From NCBI GenBank assembly GCA_032622095.1, contig CP136068.1, positions 136,717,989 to 136,781,988 of the forward strand: a DNA stretch of 64,000 bases. Reading direction: 5' to 3'. A model generated the notes under the pieces. It was given only the letters and a program-made list of their open reading frames with translations, searched no databases and was not told the origin of the DNA. Positions 45,281 through 58,147 of the stretch are shown here, piece by piece (position 1 is the first letter of the stretch; each line of letters opens with the position of its first letter). A program made the translations under genes and the position numbers. The DNA is from Siphonodentalium dalli. Its lineage: Eukaryota > Mollusca > Scaphopoda > Gadilida > Siphonodentaliidae.

Positions 45281-46163
45281 CCACCTAATCTAAGGCTATA
45301 ATGTGTCATGCAGTTGGGAAAAACCAAAGCCCATGCCTTGTGCATGAGTTTGGTATGTTCCAAGGGGGTGGTACGGTTGGAAATTCCAAGGTGGACGCCC
45401 CAACATTGGAGACCCTCCATCCCACGTCCCTGCTCACTTGACACGTTATCAGCGAGGAATAACAATGTGCCTTATAATAGCCAGGTTCAGACACCCATAA
45501 CACTGATTTCTAATGATTCATTTGTATGAATGTTTAGCTAATAACTCAAACAATATGTTACTGCATGTTGAATTTAATAGATGAGCATTCCTACAAATGA
45601 ATCAATAGGATTCAAGTCACTGCGCATTACAGCACATTTAGTCATCAAAGGATTAACATCCATATAATAATATTTGTAACTGCATTATTCTTTTCTCTTT
45701 TTTATATGTTACTGCTTGTTGAACTAAATAGCTAAGCATGCATTCCTACATATTAATCAATATGATTCAAGTCAATTCTCATTACAGCGCATTTAGCAAC
45801 CAAAGGTTTAACATCCATATAATAATATTTGTAACTGTAAGATTCTTTGCTTTTGTATATCTTCTATTAAAAAATCAGAGATCCCTAGTCAATCTAAAAT
45901 ATGATTGAGTGAAAGGTTATCGTGTTTGTATATGCTTTAATAGCTGCATATTCTAGAATTTTCGAATTTAACCTAGATAATCAGCATCCAGCAAGCGGAT
46001 GCCCGACATAAACTTCATAAACTGCGTAATCAGAACATTGTATGGGTGTCAATGAACTTTTAACGTATTTTTTTTTTGGCTTTTTGTTGAGTAAAATACG
46101 TCTACGAAAATAGACAACACTAGCCGATGTGCCCCCTCTTCGTCTGGGCTATTTGGGGATTTA
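45281..46163. other. No gene seen; AT-rich tandem-like duplication
   Basis: About 45535-45690 and 45700-45850 share phrases (ATATGTTACTGCWTGTTGAA, AGGATTCAAGTCA, TTAACATCCATATAATAATA), giving a ~165-bp two-copy repeat. Confidence 0.5.
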
Positions 46164-46385
46164 TTTGTGATCGTCTCCGCCTGGACAAACTATTGTTCGA
46201 TCGGCCCGGAAGCATGCCTATATGAGCGAATATGGTCAAGGTCAAGGACACGGTCGCACGTGAAATTGGACCCGCCCATATTGTTCCCCGTATCAAAGTA
46301 GGCATACACACCAAACTTGAGTCGGATCGGTCGAGCAGTTTTTCGAGTCTATAACACAAATACATACATACAGACAGAAGTTCCA
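46164..46385 (+). repeat. Dispersed repeat with CATA tail, copy 2
   Basis: Partner of 1985-2187, again ending in ACATACATACAGACAG. It contains ACACACCAAACTTGAGTCGG, the conserved phrase of this repeat's 3' end. Confidence 0.65.
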
Positions 46386-49300
46386 AAACATATAATAGAT
46401 CAAATACAAGACAAGATAACTATATATATCCCGTCTACGAACACGCTTTCCGAAGTCCAACGCTATGAAATTTCACTATTGTTAACCGCCTATTGACTCA
46501 TGGAAATGTTGGGCCTGCAAAAAGCGTTATTTTTCAAACTAGCTGGCGACTTTGTGAATTTTGATAGGCGTAACACAGTTTATTGAATAAGCATAGAAAG
46601 GCAGTGTAGTTCATCGAAATTAATGACAAGTGGTGCAAATTTCAACTTAATGCATAGTTTCTTGTGTTTATCTTTGCATACTTTCACAAAATTGGCAGTT
46701 TGAACCATGTACCATGGCAAATATTAGCCATAGTTTTACCCGTATAGAACGATTAAATGGAGAGAGAAACGACTCGATCAGGAGAGAACCCAAACAATTA
46801 ACAAAATTCGTGGTTTTTGTCGTTGTTATGTTCGCACAATGAAAGTTTCGTTATTAAAACGCTCATTGGTGCAACAGATTGTGATGGGATTGAAAATAAC
46901 TAATCAAATTATCACCTAGATGCCTCAAAATTGCGTTTTAACTGTCAAAAAGTCGTGAAAATGTATAATTTCGATCATCAGGAACCGTCACAAATCCGTC
47001 AAGAACCATCACAAACCGGCGATAGAACGATTTCCGATGTAACAGTTCCTACACTTAACAGTGGTTGTCATTATATTTCTAATATGGCCTGATATGGCGA
47101 AAATAAAGAGTATTTGTCTCAACTAGGTGCAGAAACAGCTGTTAATGATCTATAACTTCTGAATAATATTTTCAGTAAATTTTAGTAATGTGTTCGTTGT
47201 TCAGCTGACAGATGTACAGTCCAAAATAAAATTATTGACAATTAAACTAGTGTAGTTGTACAGTACAACGAACAGACATAAAGTATGTGAACAGTACAAG
47301 AGAGATAACACCATTTGCAAGGATGAGAACTGGAAATGTACTTTTGAAGCAAAAGAGTCATGTGGAATGGTGAAAACTTGGTGTTTATTAAGTGGTGGAG
47401 TTGTATATTTTTATTTCACAACCGTTGGCGTGGGACACATGTATTTAATGGAATATACCAGCCATTGAATACATATTATTGTATACCACAAGAGAAATAC
47501 AAACCGGAAGCACTTCGAGTTGACGTTGTTTCCAAAGAGCGATGACACGTCAACAATGGTAGAGGGGTAATGTCGCAAGAGCTATACCCGACCTTCACCC
47601 CAGTATTGGCAGTCACGTTATATTCAACTAAATAACGGATCTCTTTCGGGTTGTTTTAAAATATCCGAAGTGGGTGGAACATCTTGATATATAAGTCAAA
47701 TTGCACACGCGAGGCGGTGGAGTCGATTTGAGATTACAGATGCGCACGCTACGAGTATACCGTTAAACGATGTCAAGGGCGAGTATAGCTCTTGCAACAT
47801 TACTCCTCTACCGTCAACAATACGCTTCGGGTGATGCAGATAATTGCCGGTTTTCATCAGACTTAAATCACAATAAAGTTAGTTTTAGTATCAATGGTAG
47901 TTACAGTCATGGATTAAACTTACCCAACACACAGGAGTGGAATAAATACAGAACACAACAGTATTTTATCGAATTCGTTGCGGACGCCGCATAATCACAT
48001 TTCATTCAAGCTCCGCTTACGTGAAATAGATAATTACACCATCCCGCAACTTATTCGATAAAAGATTCTCGACTAAGATGCGCGTTGTCATCTGTCTATA
48101 TACAAGTTTATTCTTGTAAAAATATTTGATATCAACATAATTGTTCTCAGGAGCATGACACACAGTGAGTAGTTACTAGGCTCAGTTAGAGATTTGAAGT
48201 TTATATGTAATTTTACTCAAACATTTGTGAGATTTACGAAATTGTTTGTAACATCTGAAGACATATTGTGGACTTAATTCATCATCCTCATTGGAAGAAT
48301 ATGGCAATGACATAAGATTGTCGAAAATTCAAACCACATCAACTGTATACTAGTTAAATATATGTTATTCGTTTCGCACAGTACCACACCGTGCCAAGTA
48401 CTGTATATTAAATGCCCACCCTCGCACAGTAGAACGGTAAATTAGTGATGACATTCTTATAATATTTCACAACAGGAATTTCGATCACTTTTCTCTCGCC
48501 CCGATGTGTGTAGACTGTAGTTACTATAGTGTCGTTATTTATTGTGCTTATTTTCTCAATAAACGGTAAACTAACGCTACGAAAGAACGTACATTGTAAT
48601 TCAATGTTCATAATTCTCATTTGCAATACCAGTAATCGAAAGACATCGTAACAAGATTTTCCGATTACGACATTAATGATTTAAGCCCACCGATCTACTG
48701 TGCGACAAAAGTGGTCGCGAAATTCAAAATAGCTGCGTCGTATTAGGTGAGAGTGAGAAGGAACCCCAACCGGGAAGGTCTGGATTTATGACCTTGACCG
48801 AATAATTTGTGACGTCACATTCAATGTGATTGAGTGCGCTGTCATTTCAAGTTCAAAACTTGACGAAAATGAGCGATTAAAACATACGAATTAGTCTATA
48901 TAATTAAATAATTATATAATAGGATCTAAATGCAACATGGACCAGTGAATATGTCGTTACATGGATTATATATGATACCGTAAGTTGCCGTAGATTTAGA
49001 TTAAATGAACATTTTGCAGCGAAATTTGCGATTGTTTCGTTGAGTCTATTTTTAGCACTGTTTAACAGTAACACTCATTACAATGTTAACAACTATGGGA
49101 GCTAAATTATCTTAATTATTTAGGCCTATGGCAGTCGATCCAAATTGATGGCGTTTTATGCATACGATCTCAAACAATGCCATAGAAGAAATAGCGGTGT
49201 TGGAGCAATGTTGAGGTGGTGGGTAATGTCACCACGAGGATGGATTGGGGGGGGGGTGATAAAACTGATAAACACTAAAAAGGGTAAATTCAAAATAATT

Positions 49301-50277
49301 ATAAGTTATAGGTTTAGTTTATAGTATACCCCAGTCCACAGTGAACGGATCCTGGAACATTGATTTATCAGTTGTGGTGATTAAATGAATTGGCACAATC
49401 ATTTAAATCAGAAATGCTAATTAAGATCAAAATGCTAAGATAAAATAATCTAATAATATACAATTTTGTCATTTTCTTTGAATATTTTCTTTTTGTAATC
49501 ATTTAAAAAAAAAATTATATAATAATAATAATTTGTTTACTGTAACCCACCAGCCCCTATATTCCGATATCCACCCCTACTAATTGTATCCCCCCCCCCC
49601 CCCCATTTTAAATTGTACTCAGCTCAGCTCTAATTTCTTATCACATTATTTTATCTCTGTTAAATTAGGTGCCAAATCATATCAAAATTTGCAGATTGCT
49701 TTCTCTTGACTTACATCTGTATACACCCTGATAGTTTAAGAACCCTTTTATTTTTGTATTTAATGTTTAATGTGCAATTGGTACTGATATTACAAAAAAA
49801 CCTCCTTGGCTATGGGGTAACTTGATTGCAAAGCAAATAAAGAAGATACATGTAGTAGTTTTCAAGTTCTGGGGGTTATAATGCAGTATGTAAAAACTTA
49901 GAAGTTCACACACTATGTGAGTATGTGTGGCTATAAATAAGAATACATTCCATAACATTAGATTAAAAATGTTCATAGATTTGTAGGCAAGATTCAACTA
50001 ATGCCAATTGTTATTCCTCTTCAAATGCATGGGGGTTGCCTGGGATGGCACATGCACCTGAAAATAAGCCTAGAACATCAACAAAAAACATACATAGCAT
50101 ATTATTCTAGGTTTTGGAAATTATAATGAAGCCTAAATGAAGGCAAATTATTTTGTAATCCATTTGTTTATTTCCTTATGTCCCTGTATGGCCTAGACAC
50201 TGCTGATAATGTCTGGGATAAGCACACGCTGGGTAGGTTCCTCAATAGATGGAGTATTCACCCCTGGTTAAGTGGTA
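46386..50277. other. Long stretch without recognised genes
   Basis: Short frames at 47256-47468 (70 codons, five Cys in its first 40 residues) and 47770-47994 (74 codons) are the only ones with non-random-looking composition. Neither shows a known motif, signal peptide or clear splice support. Homopolymers occur at 49244-49256 (G) and 49591-49605 (C). No tandem array or long inverted repeat was seen. Confidence 0.4.
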
Positions 50278-51798
50278 CTGCTAATTTGCTATGCTGCTGG
50301 AGGGTCCTGCTGAATTGATATGATGATGGTAGGGCAAACTTATGCTGTTAAAAAGTACTGTTATCTATACTAATACCACCCAATTCTGTTTCTTTGTTTG
50401 TCAATTAAATCAGAATATTTGCCATTGACAGCATAATCAGAGAATGATCAGATGTCTTAAAAGGGCACTAAGTATTCATGATTAAATTTAATTAAATAAT
50501 TTTTAATTACATACCTGTACCTAAAACAGTTGGACCCATGGAGCTGAAAATTGTTACATAGGTTTAAATCGACCAGAGGAATGTCATGTGATAGGTGCCT
50601 TTGACCTCAGATAAATTAAAGGGGGATCATGCGATAGGTGCCATGACATCATACGACTTAAAGGGGTACTGATGTTCAATAAAGAGTATTTATTATTAGC
50701 TTAGACGATATCTGGAAAATTGGTACACAGAGGTAACTTGACCAAGAGATTGTCAAGGACATGTGACATGGATCACAGAAGACTTAAAGTGGCACTTAAA
50801 CAATACAGAGCGTTTTTCATCAGCTTAGAACACGGAGGTCAATTGAAGCCATGGAGTGTAGTGGTGGAGGTGCTGTTGGCATCAGATGTCTTAAAAGGGC
50901 ACTATAATTAATTTAACTAGATAGTTAATTATATACCAAAAATGGTTGGAATCTGGTCATTGAAAATTGACACGAGGAGTATCACGGAATAGGTGCTGCT
51001 GGTCTCAGACGACTTACATGGGAAATAATAAACAATTTTAATTAAATAGTTAATCATATCCCCAAAATGATTGGACCATGGTCACTGGAAATTGGTATGC
51101 AGGGGTAAATTGACCCATGGGGTACCATTGGAGAGGTGCCGACGGTGCTGTTGACCATAAAGGGGAACTGAAAAGTTTTATTAAATATCATATAATTATA
51201 AGCAATAAAGGGTTTCTCTTATCAGCTTAGTCGATATGCAGGAAAATTGGTATATATGGGTCACCTGACCAGGGGAATATCATGAGATAGGCACCTTTGA
51301 CCTCTGCTGACATAAACAGGGACTAATAAATTATATTAACATAGATGATCAACGAAAAGTGTTTATTATCAGCTCAAACCCCAGCTAGTGTTTTCTAAAG
51401 TTGTAAATTCAACAGTGTTGGGCCAGAGCGATTTGAAAAAAAAAAGACAGAGTTCGTATGAAACACCCAAGAACATGACAATTTTTAAATATTTTAATAA
51501 TGGCTGTGCTGGTGCTTACAAAATGATAGGAATATATATATCAGATGTGGTCGGTTTGTTACAATTAACACAGCCTTTAATAGCATATATTACAATATAC
51601 TGTACCGGTACATGTTTTTGAATGTTTTATACATATAATGGCTTTTCCTCGATTTGTTCAAATAAACCAAAGATCATGAAAATAACAACAAGATAAGTTG
51701 AACGTATTAAACAGTACTTTTTTCAAATCTTGACATCATTTGTTTGCATACCAGCATCATAGAAAGCAGGACCCACCAGCATCATAGCAAATTAGCAG
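50278..51798. mobile_element. Composite inverted-repeat element carrying diverged tandem repeats
   Basis: CTGCTAATTTGCTATGCTGC + TGGAGGGTCCTGCT at 50278-50311 is mirrored at 51765-51798 with two mismatches, and weaker pairing extends inward. Between the arms, about 50450-51330 holds five to six ~160-bp units (AAAGGGGCACT, TTAATTAAATAGTTAATTAT, TTGGACCATGGTCACTG, GGTGCCTTTGACCTCAGA). A|TCTATACTAATA at 50364 and CAGCTAG|T at 51385-51388 also resemble Helitron ends, so a Helitron may be nested inside. No transposase. Confidence 0.55.
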
Positions 51799-52597
51799 GA
51801 CTACAGAGGTGATATTGTAGTTATATTTTGTATATGATTGGTCTCAAGTAACCATATATCCTAGGTACTTTTATGTGTATCAATTACACTCAATTAGCCA
51901 AAGCTTGGTTAAGCAAAAATATTAAACGGTCCACAAAAAAAAAAATACAAAGCAGTCCCAGCTCAACAAAATAGCCAATATGAGGTCTATCAGAATGTAT
52001 AAAGAATTAAAGATGTAACTAAGATAAAGAAATTTTATAATGTTGATCAAGCTGGTACTTAATTTAATCGAGAGATAAAAGACTGTGACAAGAAATTTGA
52101 GCTTAGTGATTAGTACATTGGGGGGGATTAAATTGGAATTTGAGGCAGAGGTCTAAATTAGTAGCGGTGGGTTACCAGAATCATAACTATTTTTTTTTAG
52201 CCTGAACAGTGCACTGAAGCCCAAATAAAGTATATATATGAAAAAGGCATCCCATACATGCTACTGTTGTAGTATTACACTTATGCTAACACATGTCTGA
52301 ATTACGTATTGCCGTTACACCGTAACCCCTCCATCCCGCACGCCACCATTCATTTTCAAATAGTTTACATTCACTCCCAGTATAGTTGGTGCAGATATAG
52401 GGTTTTCATTGGCACCCCACCCCCTGAAAACTTTGGTAGAAATTTTAGATGGCACTTAAACATTTTCATACTTTTTGTCTTAATCTTAAAGGTACTCAAT
52501 CCGAGTCCCCATATCAACAAGTTACAACTGAACAACATTTCTTCAAAATACGCCTTTGTTATCAGAATCGACCAATTACAACAAAATAATACTAACG
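51799..52597. other. No gene seen before the 94-bp array
   Basis: AAGCCCAAATAAAGTATATA + TATGAAAAAGGCATCCCATA at about 52217-52256 resembles the tail of the CTTAAGCGC repeat family. No coding region. Confidence 0.45.
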
Positions 52598-55500
52598 GCT
52601 CTATACGGGCGCCTGTGGCGCACAAGATACTATGGGTGGCGGGATGGGGTGGTGGGTGGGAACTCATACTTATTATTTATGTGGGCAGTAGCCTCTATAC
52701 GGGCGCCTGTGGCGCACAAGATACTATGGGTGGCGGGATGGGGTGGTGGGTGGGAACTCATACTTATTATTTATGTGGGCAGTAGCCTCTATACGGGCGC
52801 CTGTGGCGCATAAGATACTATGGGTGGCGGGATGGGGTGGTGGGTGGGAACTCATACTTATTATTTATGTGGGCAGTAGCCTCTATACGGGCGCCTGTGG
52901 CGCATAAGATACTATGGGTGGCGGGATGGGGTGGTGGGTGGGAACTCATACTTATTATTTATGTGGGCAGTAGCCTCTATACGGGCGCCTGTGGCGCATA
53001 AGATACTATGGGTGGCGGGATGGGGTGGTGGGTGGGAACTCATACTTATTATTTATGTGGGCAGTAGCCTCTATACGGGCGCCTGTGGCGCATAAGATAC
53101 TATGGGTGGCGGGATGGGGTGGTGGGTGGGAACTCATACTTATTATTTATGTGGGCAGTAGCCTCTATACGGGCGCCTGTGGCGCATAAGATACTATGGG
53201 TGGCGGGATGGGGTGGTGGGTGGGAACTCATACTTATTATTTATGTGGGCAGTAGCCTCTATACGGGCGCCTGTGGCGCATAAGATACTATGGGTGGCGG
53301 GATGGGGTGGTGGGTGGGAACTCATACTTATTATTTATGTGGGCAGTAGCCTCTATACGGGCGCCTGTGGCGCATAAGATACTATGGGTGGCGGGATGGG
53401 GTGGTGGGTGGGAACTCATACTTATTATTTATGTGGGCAGTAGCCTCTATACGGGCGCCTGTGGCGCATAAGATACTATGGGTGGCGGGATGGGGTGGTG
53501 GGTGGGAACTCATACTTATTATTTATGTGGGCAGTAGCCTCTATACGGGCGCCTGTGGCGCATAAGATACTATGGGTGGCGGGATGGGGTGGTGGGTGGG
53601 AACTCATACTTATTATTTATGTGGGCAGTAGCCTCTATACGGGCGCCTGTGGCGCATAAGATACTATGGGTGGCGGGATGGGGTGGTGGGTGGGAACTCA
53701 TACTTATTATTTATGTGGGCAGTAGCCTCTATACGGGCGCCTGTGGCGCATAAGATACTATGGGTGGCGGGATGGGGTGGTGGGTGGGAACTCATACTTA
53801 TTATTTATGTGGGCAGTAGCCTCTATACGGGCGCCTGTGGCGCATAAGATACTATGGGTGGCGGGATGGGGTGGTGGGTGGGAACTCATACTTATTATTT
53901 ATGTGGGCAGTAGCCTCTATACGGGCGCCTGTGGCGCATAAGATACTATGGGTGGCGGGATGGGGTGGTGGGTGGGAACTCATACTTATTATTTATGTGG
54001 GCAGTAGCCTCTATACGGGCGCCTGTGGCGCATAAGATACTATGGGTGGCGGGATGGGGTGGTGGGTGGGAACTCATACTTATTATTTATGTGGGCAGTA
54101 GCCTCTATACGGGCGCCTGTGGCGCACAAGATACTATGGGTGGCGGGATGGGGTGGTGGGTGGGAACTCATACTTATTATTTATGTGGGCAGTAGCCTCT
54201 ATACGGGCGCCTGTGGCGCATAAGATACTATGGGTGGCGGGATGGGGTGGTGGGTGGGAACTCATACTTATTATTTATGTGGGCAGTAGCCTCTATACGG
54301 GCGCCTGTGGCGCATAAGATACTATGGGTGGCGGGATGGGGTGGTGGGTGGGAACTCATACTTATTATTTATGTGGGCAGTAGCCTCTATACGGGCGCCT
54401 GTGGCGCATAAGATACTATGGGTGGCGGGATGGGGTGGTGGGTGGGAACTCATACTTATTATTTATGTGGGCAGTAGCCTCTATACGGGCGCCTGTGGCG
54501 CATAAGATACTATGGGTGGCGGGATGGGGTGGTGGGTGGGAACTCATACTTATTATTTATGTGGGCAGTAGCCTCTATACGGGCGCCTGTGGCGCACAAG
54601 ATACTATGGGTGGCGGGATGGGGTGGTGGGTGGGAACTCATACTTATTATTTATGTGGGCAGTAGCCTCTATACGGGCGCCTGTGGCGCACAAGATACTA
54701 TGGGTGGCGGGATGGGGTGGTGGGTGGGAACTCATACTTATTATTTATGTGGGCAGTAGCCTCTATACGGGCGCCTGTGGCGCACAAGATACTATGGGTG
54801 GCGGGATGGGGTGGTGGGTGGGAACTCATACTTATTATTTATGTGGGCAGTAGCCTCTATACGGGCGCCTGTGGCGCATAAGATACTATGGGTGGCGGGA
54901 TGGGGTGGTGGGTGGGAACTCATACTTATTATTTATGTGGGCAGTAGCCTCTATACGGGCGCCTGTGGCGCATAAGATACTATGGGTGGCGGGATGGGGT
55001 GGTGGGTGGGAACTCATACTTATTATTTATGTGGGCAGTAGCCTCTATACGGGCGCCTGTGGCGCATAAGATACTATGGGTGGCGGGATGGGGTGGTGGG
55101 TGGGAACTCATACTTATTATTTATGTGGGCAGTAGCCTCTATACGGGCGCCTGTGGCGCATAAGATACTATGGGTGGCGGGATGGGGTGGTGGGTGGGAA
55201 CTCATACTTATTATTTATGTGGGCAGTAGCCTCTATACGGGCGCCTGTGGCGCATAAGATACTATGGGTGGCGGGATGGGGTGGTGGGTGGGAACTCATA
55301 CTTATTATTTATGTGGGCAGTAGCCTCTATACGGGCGCCTGTGGCGCATAAGATACTATGGGTGGCGGGATGGGGTGGTGGGTGGGAACTCATACTTATT
55401 ATTTATGTGGGCAGTAGCCTCTATACGGGCGCCTGTGGCGCATAAGATACTATGGGTGGCGGGATGGGGTGGTGGGTGGGAACTCATACTTATTATTTAT

Positions 55501-56712
55501 GTGGGCAGTAGCCTCTATACGGGCGCCTGTGGCGCATAAGATACTATGGGTGGCGGGATGGGGTGGTGGGTGGGAACTCATACTTATTATTTATGTGGGC
55601 AGTAGCCTCTATACGGGCGCCTGTGGCGCATAAGATACTATGGGTGGCGGGATGGGGTGGTGGGTGGGAACTCATACTTATTATTTATGTGGGCAGTAGC
55701 CTCTATACGGGCGCCTGTGGCGCATAAGATACTATGGGTGGCGGGATGGGGTGGTGGGTGGGAACTCATACTTATTATTTATGTGGGCAGTAGCCTCTAT
55801 ACGGGCGCCTGTGGCGCATAAGATACTATGGGTGGCGGGATGGGGTGGTGGGTGGGAACTCATACTTATTATTTATGTGGGCAGTAGCCTCTATACGGGC
55901 GCCTGTGGCGCATAAGATACTATGGGTGGCGGGATGGGGTGGTGGGTGGGAACTCATACTTATTATTTATGTGGGCAGTAGCCTCTATACGGGCGCCTGT
56001 GGCGCATAAGATACTATGGGTGGCGGGATGGGGTGGTGGGTGGGAACTCATACTTATTATTTATGTGGGCAGTAGCCTCTATACGGGCGCCTGTGGCGCA
56101 TAAGATACTATGGGTGGCGGGATGGGGTGGTTGGTGGGAACTCATACTTATTATTTATGTGGGCAGTAGCCTCTATACGGGCGCCTGTGGCGCATAAGAT
56201 ACTATGGGTGGCGGGATGGGGTGGTGGGTGGGAACTCATACTTATTATTTATGTGGGCAGTAGCCTCTATACGGGCGCCTGTGGCGCATAAGATACTATG
56301 GGTGGCGGGATGGGGTGGTGGGTGGGAACTCATACTTATTATTTATGTGGGCAGTAGCCTCTATACGGGCGCCTGTGGCGCATAAGATACTATGGGTGGC
56401 GGGATGGGGTGGTGGGTGGGAACTCATACTTATTATTTATGTGGGCAGTAGCCTCTATACGGGCGCCTGTGGCGCATAAGATACTATGGGTGGCGGGATG
56501 GGGTGGTGGGTGGGAACTCATACTTATTATTTATGTGGGCAGTAGCCTCTATACGGGCGCCTGTGGCGCATAAGATACTATGGGTGGCGGGATGGGGTGG
56601 TGGGTGGGAACTCATACTTATTATTTATGTGGGCAGTAGCCTCTATACGGGCGCCTGTGGCGCATAAGATACTATGGGTGGCGGGATGGGGTGGTGGGTG
56701 GGAACTCATACT
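52598..56712 (+). repeat. 94-bp satellite array (~44 copies), highly uniform
   Basis: The unit is GCCTCTATACGGGCGCCTGT + GGCGCATAAGATACTATGGG + TGGCGGGATGGGGTGGTGGG + TGGGAACTCATACTTATTAT + TTATGTGGGCAGTA. Copies are almost identical. The only frequent variant is CACAAG for CATAAG, in units 1-2 and in four units between 54120 and 54790. A single GGTTGG variant lies near 56129. Units are more GC-rich than the surroundings. 94 is not divisible by 3, so open frames of 76 codons arise only where CACAAG removes a stop; they are not genes. The last unit breaks off after AACTCATACT. Confidence 0.98.
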
Positions 56713-56970
56713 CAAAAATGGTAAAAAGTGTTAAAAACAGATTTTGTTTTAGGCCAATGCATTCTCTTATATATGCGAGGCGACCTATGGTCGACTCGCA
56801 TATATAAGAGAATGCATTGGCACAGGGCATAACTGTAACTATCACAATGTGGTCAAGGAGCCGGTTCTAATGATATCCATATTTGTATGGTTCTATTGAG
56901 ACAGACCGAAGATATTTTAGGCTGTTGAAGCTTTATTTGGCCGGTTTTGGCCGGTTTGTTGGGTAAAGGG
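56713..56970 (+). mobile_element. piggyBac-like MITE, truncated at the satellite (copy D)
   Basis: It starts abruptly inside the AT spacer (AAAAATGGTAAAAAGTG) at the satellite edge. It keeps the complete right hairpin, the GGTCAAGGAGCCGGTTC region, and the right end TTTGTTGGGTAAAGGG before TTAA (56971-56974). The left hairpin and left end are missing, so the array or an assembly join replaced them. Confidence 0.88.
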
Positions 56971-57050
56971 TTAAATAAAATAAAAGTTAGATACTTGTAT
57001 TAATTTGACATTGTTATTGCCAATTTCAGTCGACGAGTGAGTCAGTGACA
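56971..57050 (+). repeat. 80-bp perfect direct repeat, copy next to MITE
   Basis: Identical to 57312-57391 over all 80 bases, beginning TTAAATAAAATAAAAGTTAG. It starts with the MITE's TTAA target. Confidence 0.95.
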
Positions 57051-57311
57051 TGTATATGCCTTATACTATTATCGCATAATTAAAACTTCACATAACCGAT
57101 GAATAATCAACCGTTCTACTATCCTAACTGTTTTTGTTGACTTTTAGATAGCCGTGGGTTCACGCCTTCCGTTTACCAGTCGATGCATCACGCGGGTTTT
57201 TATCTGCCTGCTCGGTGTGTCGGTGTGGTGCTTGCGGACCTTGCCAATAAGTTATCATTCCTGACATCCCCTTTGGCATAATTGCCATAAACCACAAAAC
57301 AACAACCAGGA
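57051..57311. other. Unique spacer between the 80-bp repeats
   Basis: No coding or repeat structure is recognised. It is comparatively GC-rich around 57145-57250. Confidence 0.4.
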
Positions 57312-57391
57312 TTAAATAAAATAAAAGTTAGATACTTGTATTAATTTGACATTGTTATTGCCAATTTCAGTCGACGAGTGAGTCAGTGACA
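57312..57391 (+). repeat. 80-bp perfect direct repeat, copy without MITE
   Basis: Here the TTAA is preceded by ACAACCAGGA, not by the MITE end, as for an unoccupied target site. Confidence 0.95.
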
Positions 57392-58040
57392 GTCACATTG
57401 GTGAGGATTTTTAATTTAAGACTTCTCATCACTTCACGGTCTTTGAAAAGTGAGGTGGGGTGGGGGTGTGGCACTGTTAGATGACTGTCTAATCTCCAAC
57501 TTTGGTAAACAATGTTAACAATTGGAAATTTGTACCTGACACAAGTACACCTTTGGAAATGTCAGACCAAAAACAGATACTGAAAGTAGTTGAAACTGTT
57601 CTGAATCTGAAACTGATAGCTTGAATTTCCAAACAGTGTTTAATTTAGTGTAAAATTTGTTGTTTTAAAGATGCATAATCCGAATCAATGCTCCCAAATG
57701 ACTATTTCTTTGGGGATTTATTCGAGTTGAGAAACCCACCCATCAAAGCTCAGAGCGATCACATATCGATTTTTGAAATTTGTTATTTCTCGAAATGTGT
57801 AATTATTTGTGGCCCAGAAAATATTCGCCAAACCAACGGTCTTGGACAAAATTGCGGATGAAGATGGATAACTCTAAAATCAAGTGGTAATATGGCCAAA
57901 TTTTGTTGAACAACATGTTGATAAATAACACATTTTAAGAAATTTTATACCATAGTTGACAGCCGTCAGCTACAGTGAAGTACATTATTAAGGAAAGATA
58001 ATAACTAAGAAATATATTCCATGCGTTGTTTTTCGACTTT
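57392..58040. other. No gene seen
   Basis: Phrases such as ACAATTGGAAATTTG near 57518 recall the 28767-30012 element. No coding region. Confidence 0.35.
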
Positions 58041-58147
58041 ATAAGGTTCCCTGTCAAAACTTCAAAAAGTTCTCAGCTTTTGTACTGGTGGAATATGATC
58101 TCTTAGAGCGCAGCTAGATTCATGGCATTATCTAACCAGTAGTTAGC
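58041..58147 (-). repeat. ~106-bp dispersed repeat, copy 2
   Basis: Reverse-complement partner of 40148-40253. Confidence 0.8.

Noticed and set aside
44881-45465. 194-codon minus-strand frame
   Set aside because: Most of it is the CT/GA microsatellite and the reversed minisatellite.
47256-47468. Cys-rich 70-codon frame as a secreted peptide
   Set aside because: There is no signal peptide, splice context or known cysteine pattern, and an overlapping frame exists in another phase.
52556-54853. Repeated 76-codon frames in the 94-bp array
   Set aside because: 94 is not a multiple of 3, so the frame rotates in every unit. The frames exist only where CACAAG replaces a stop-containing CATAAG.
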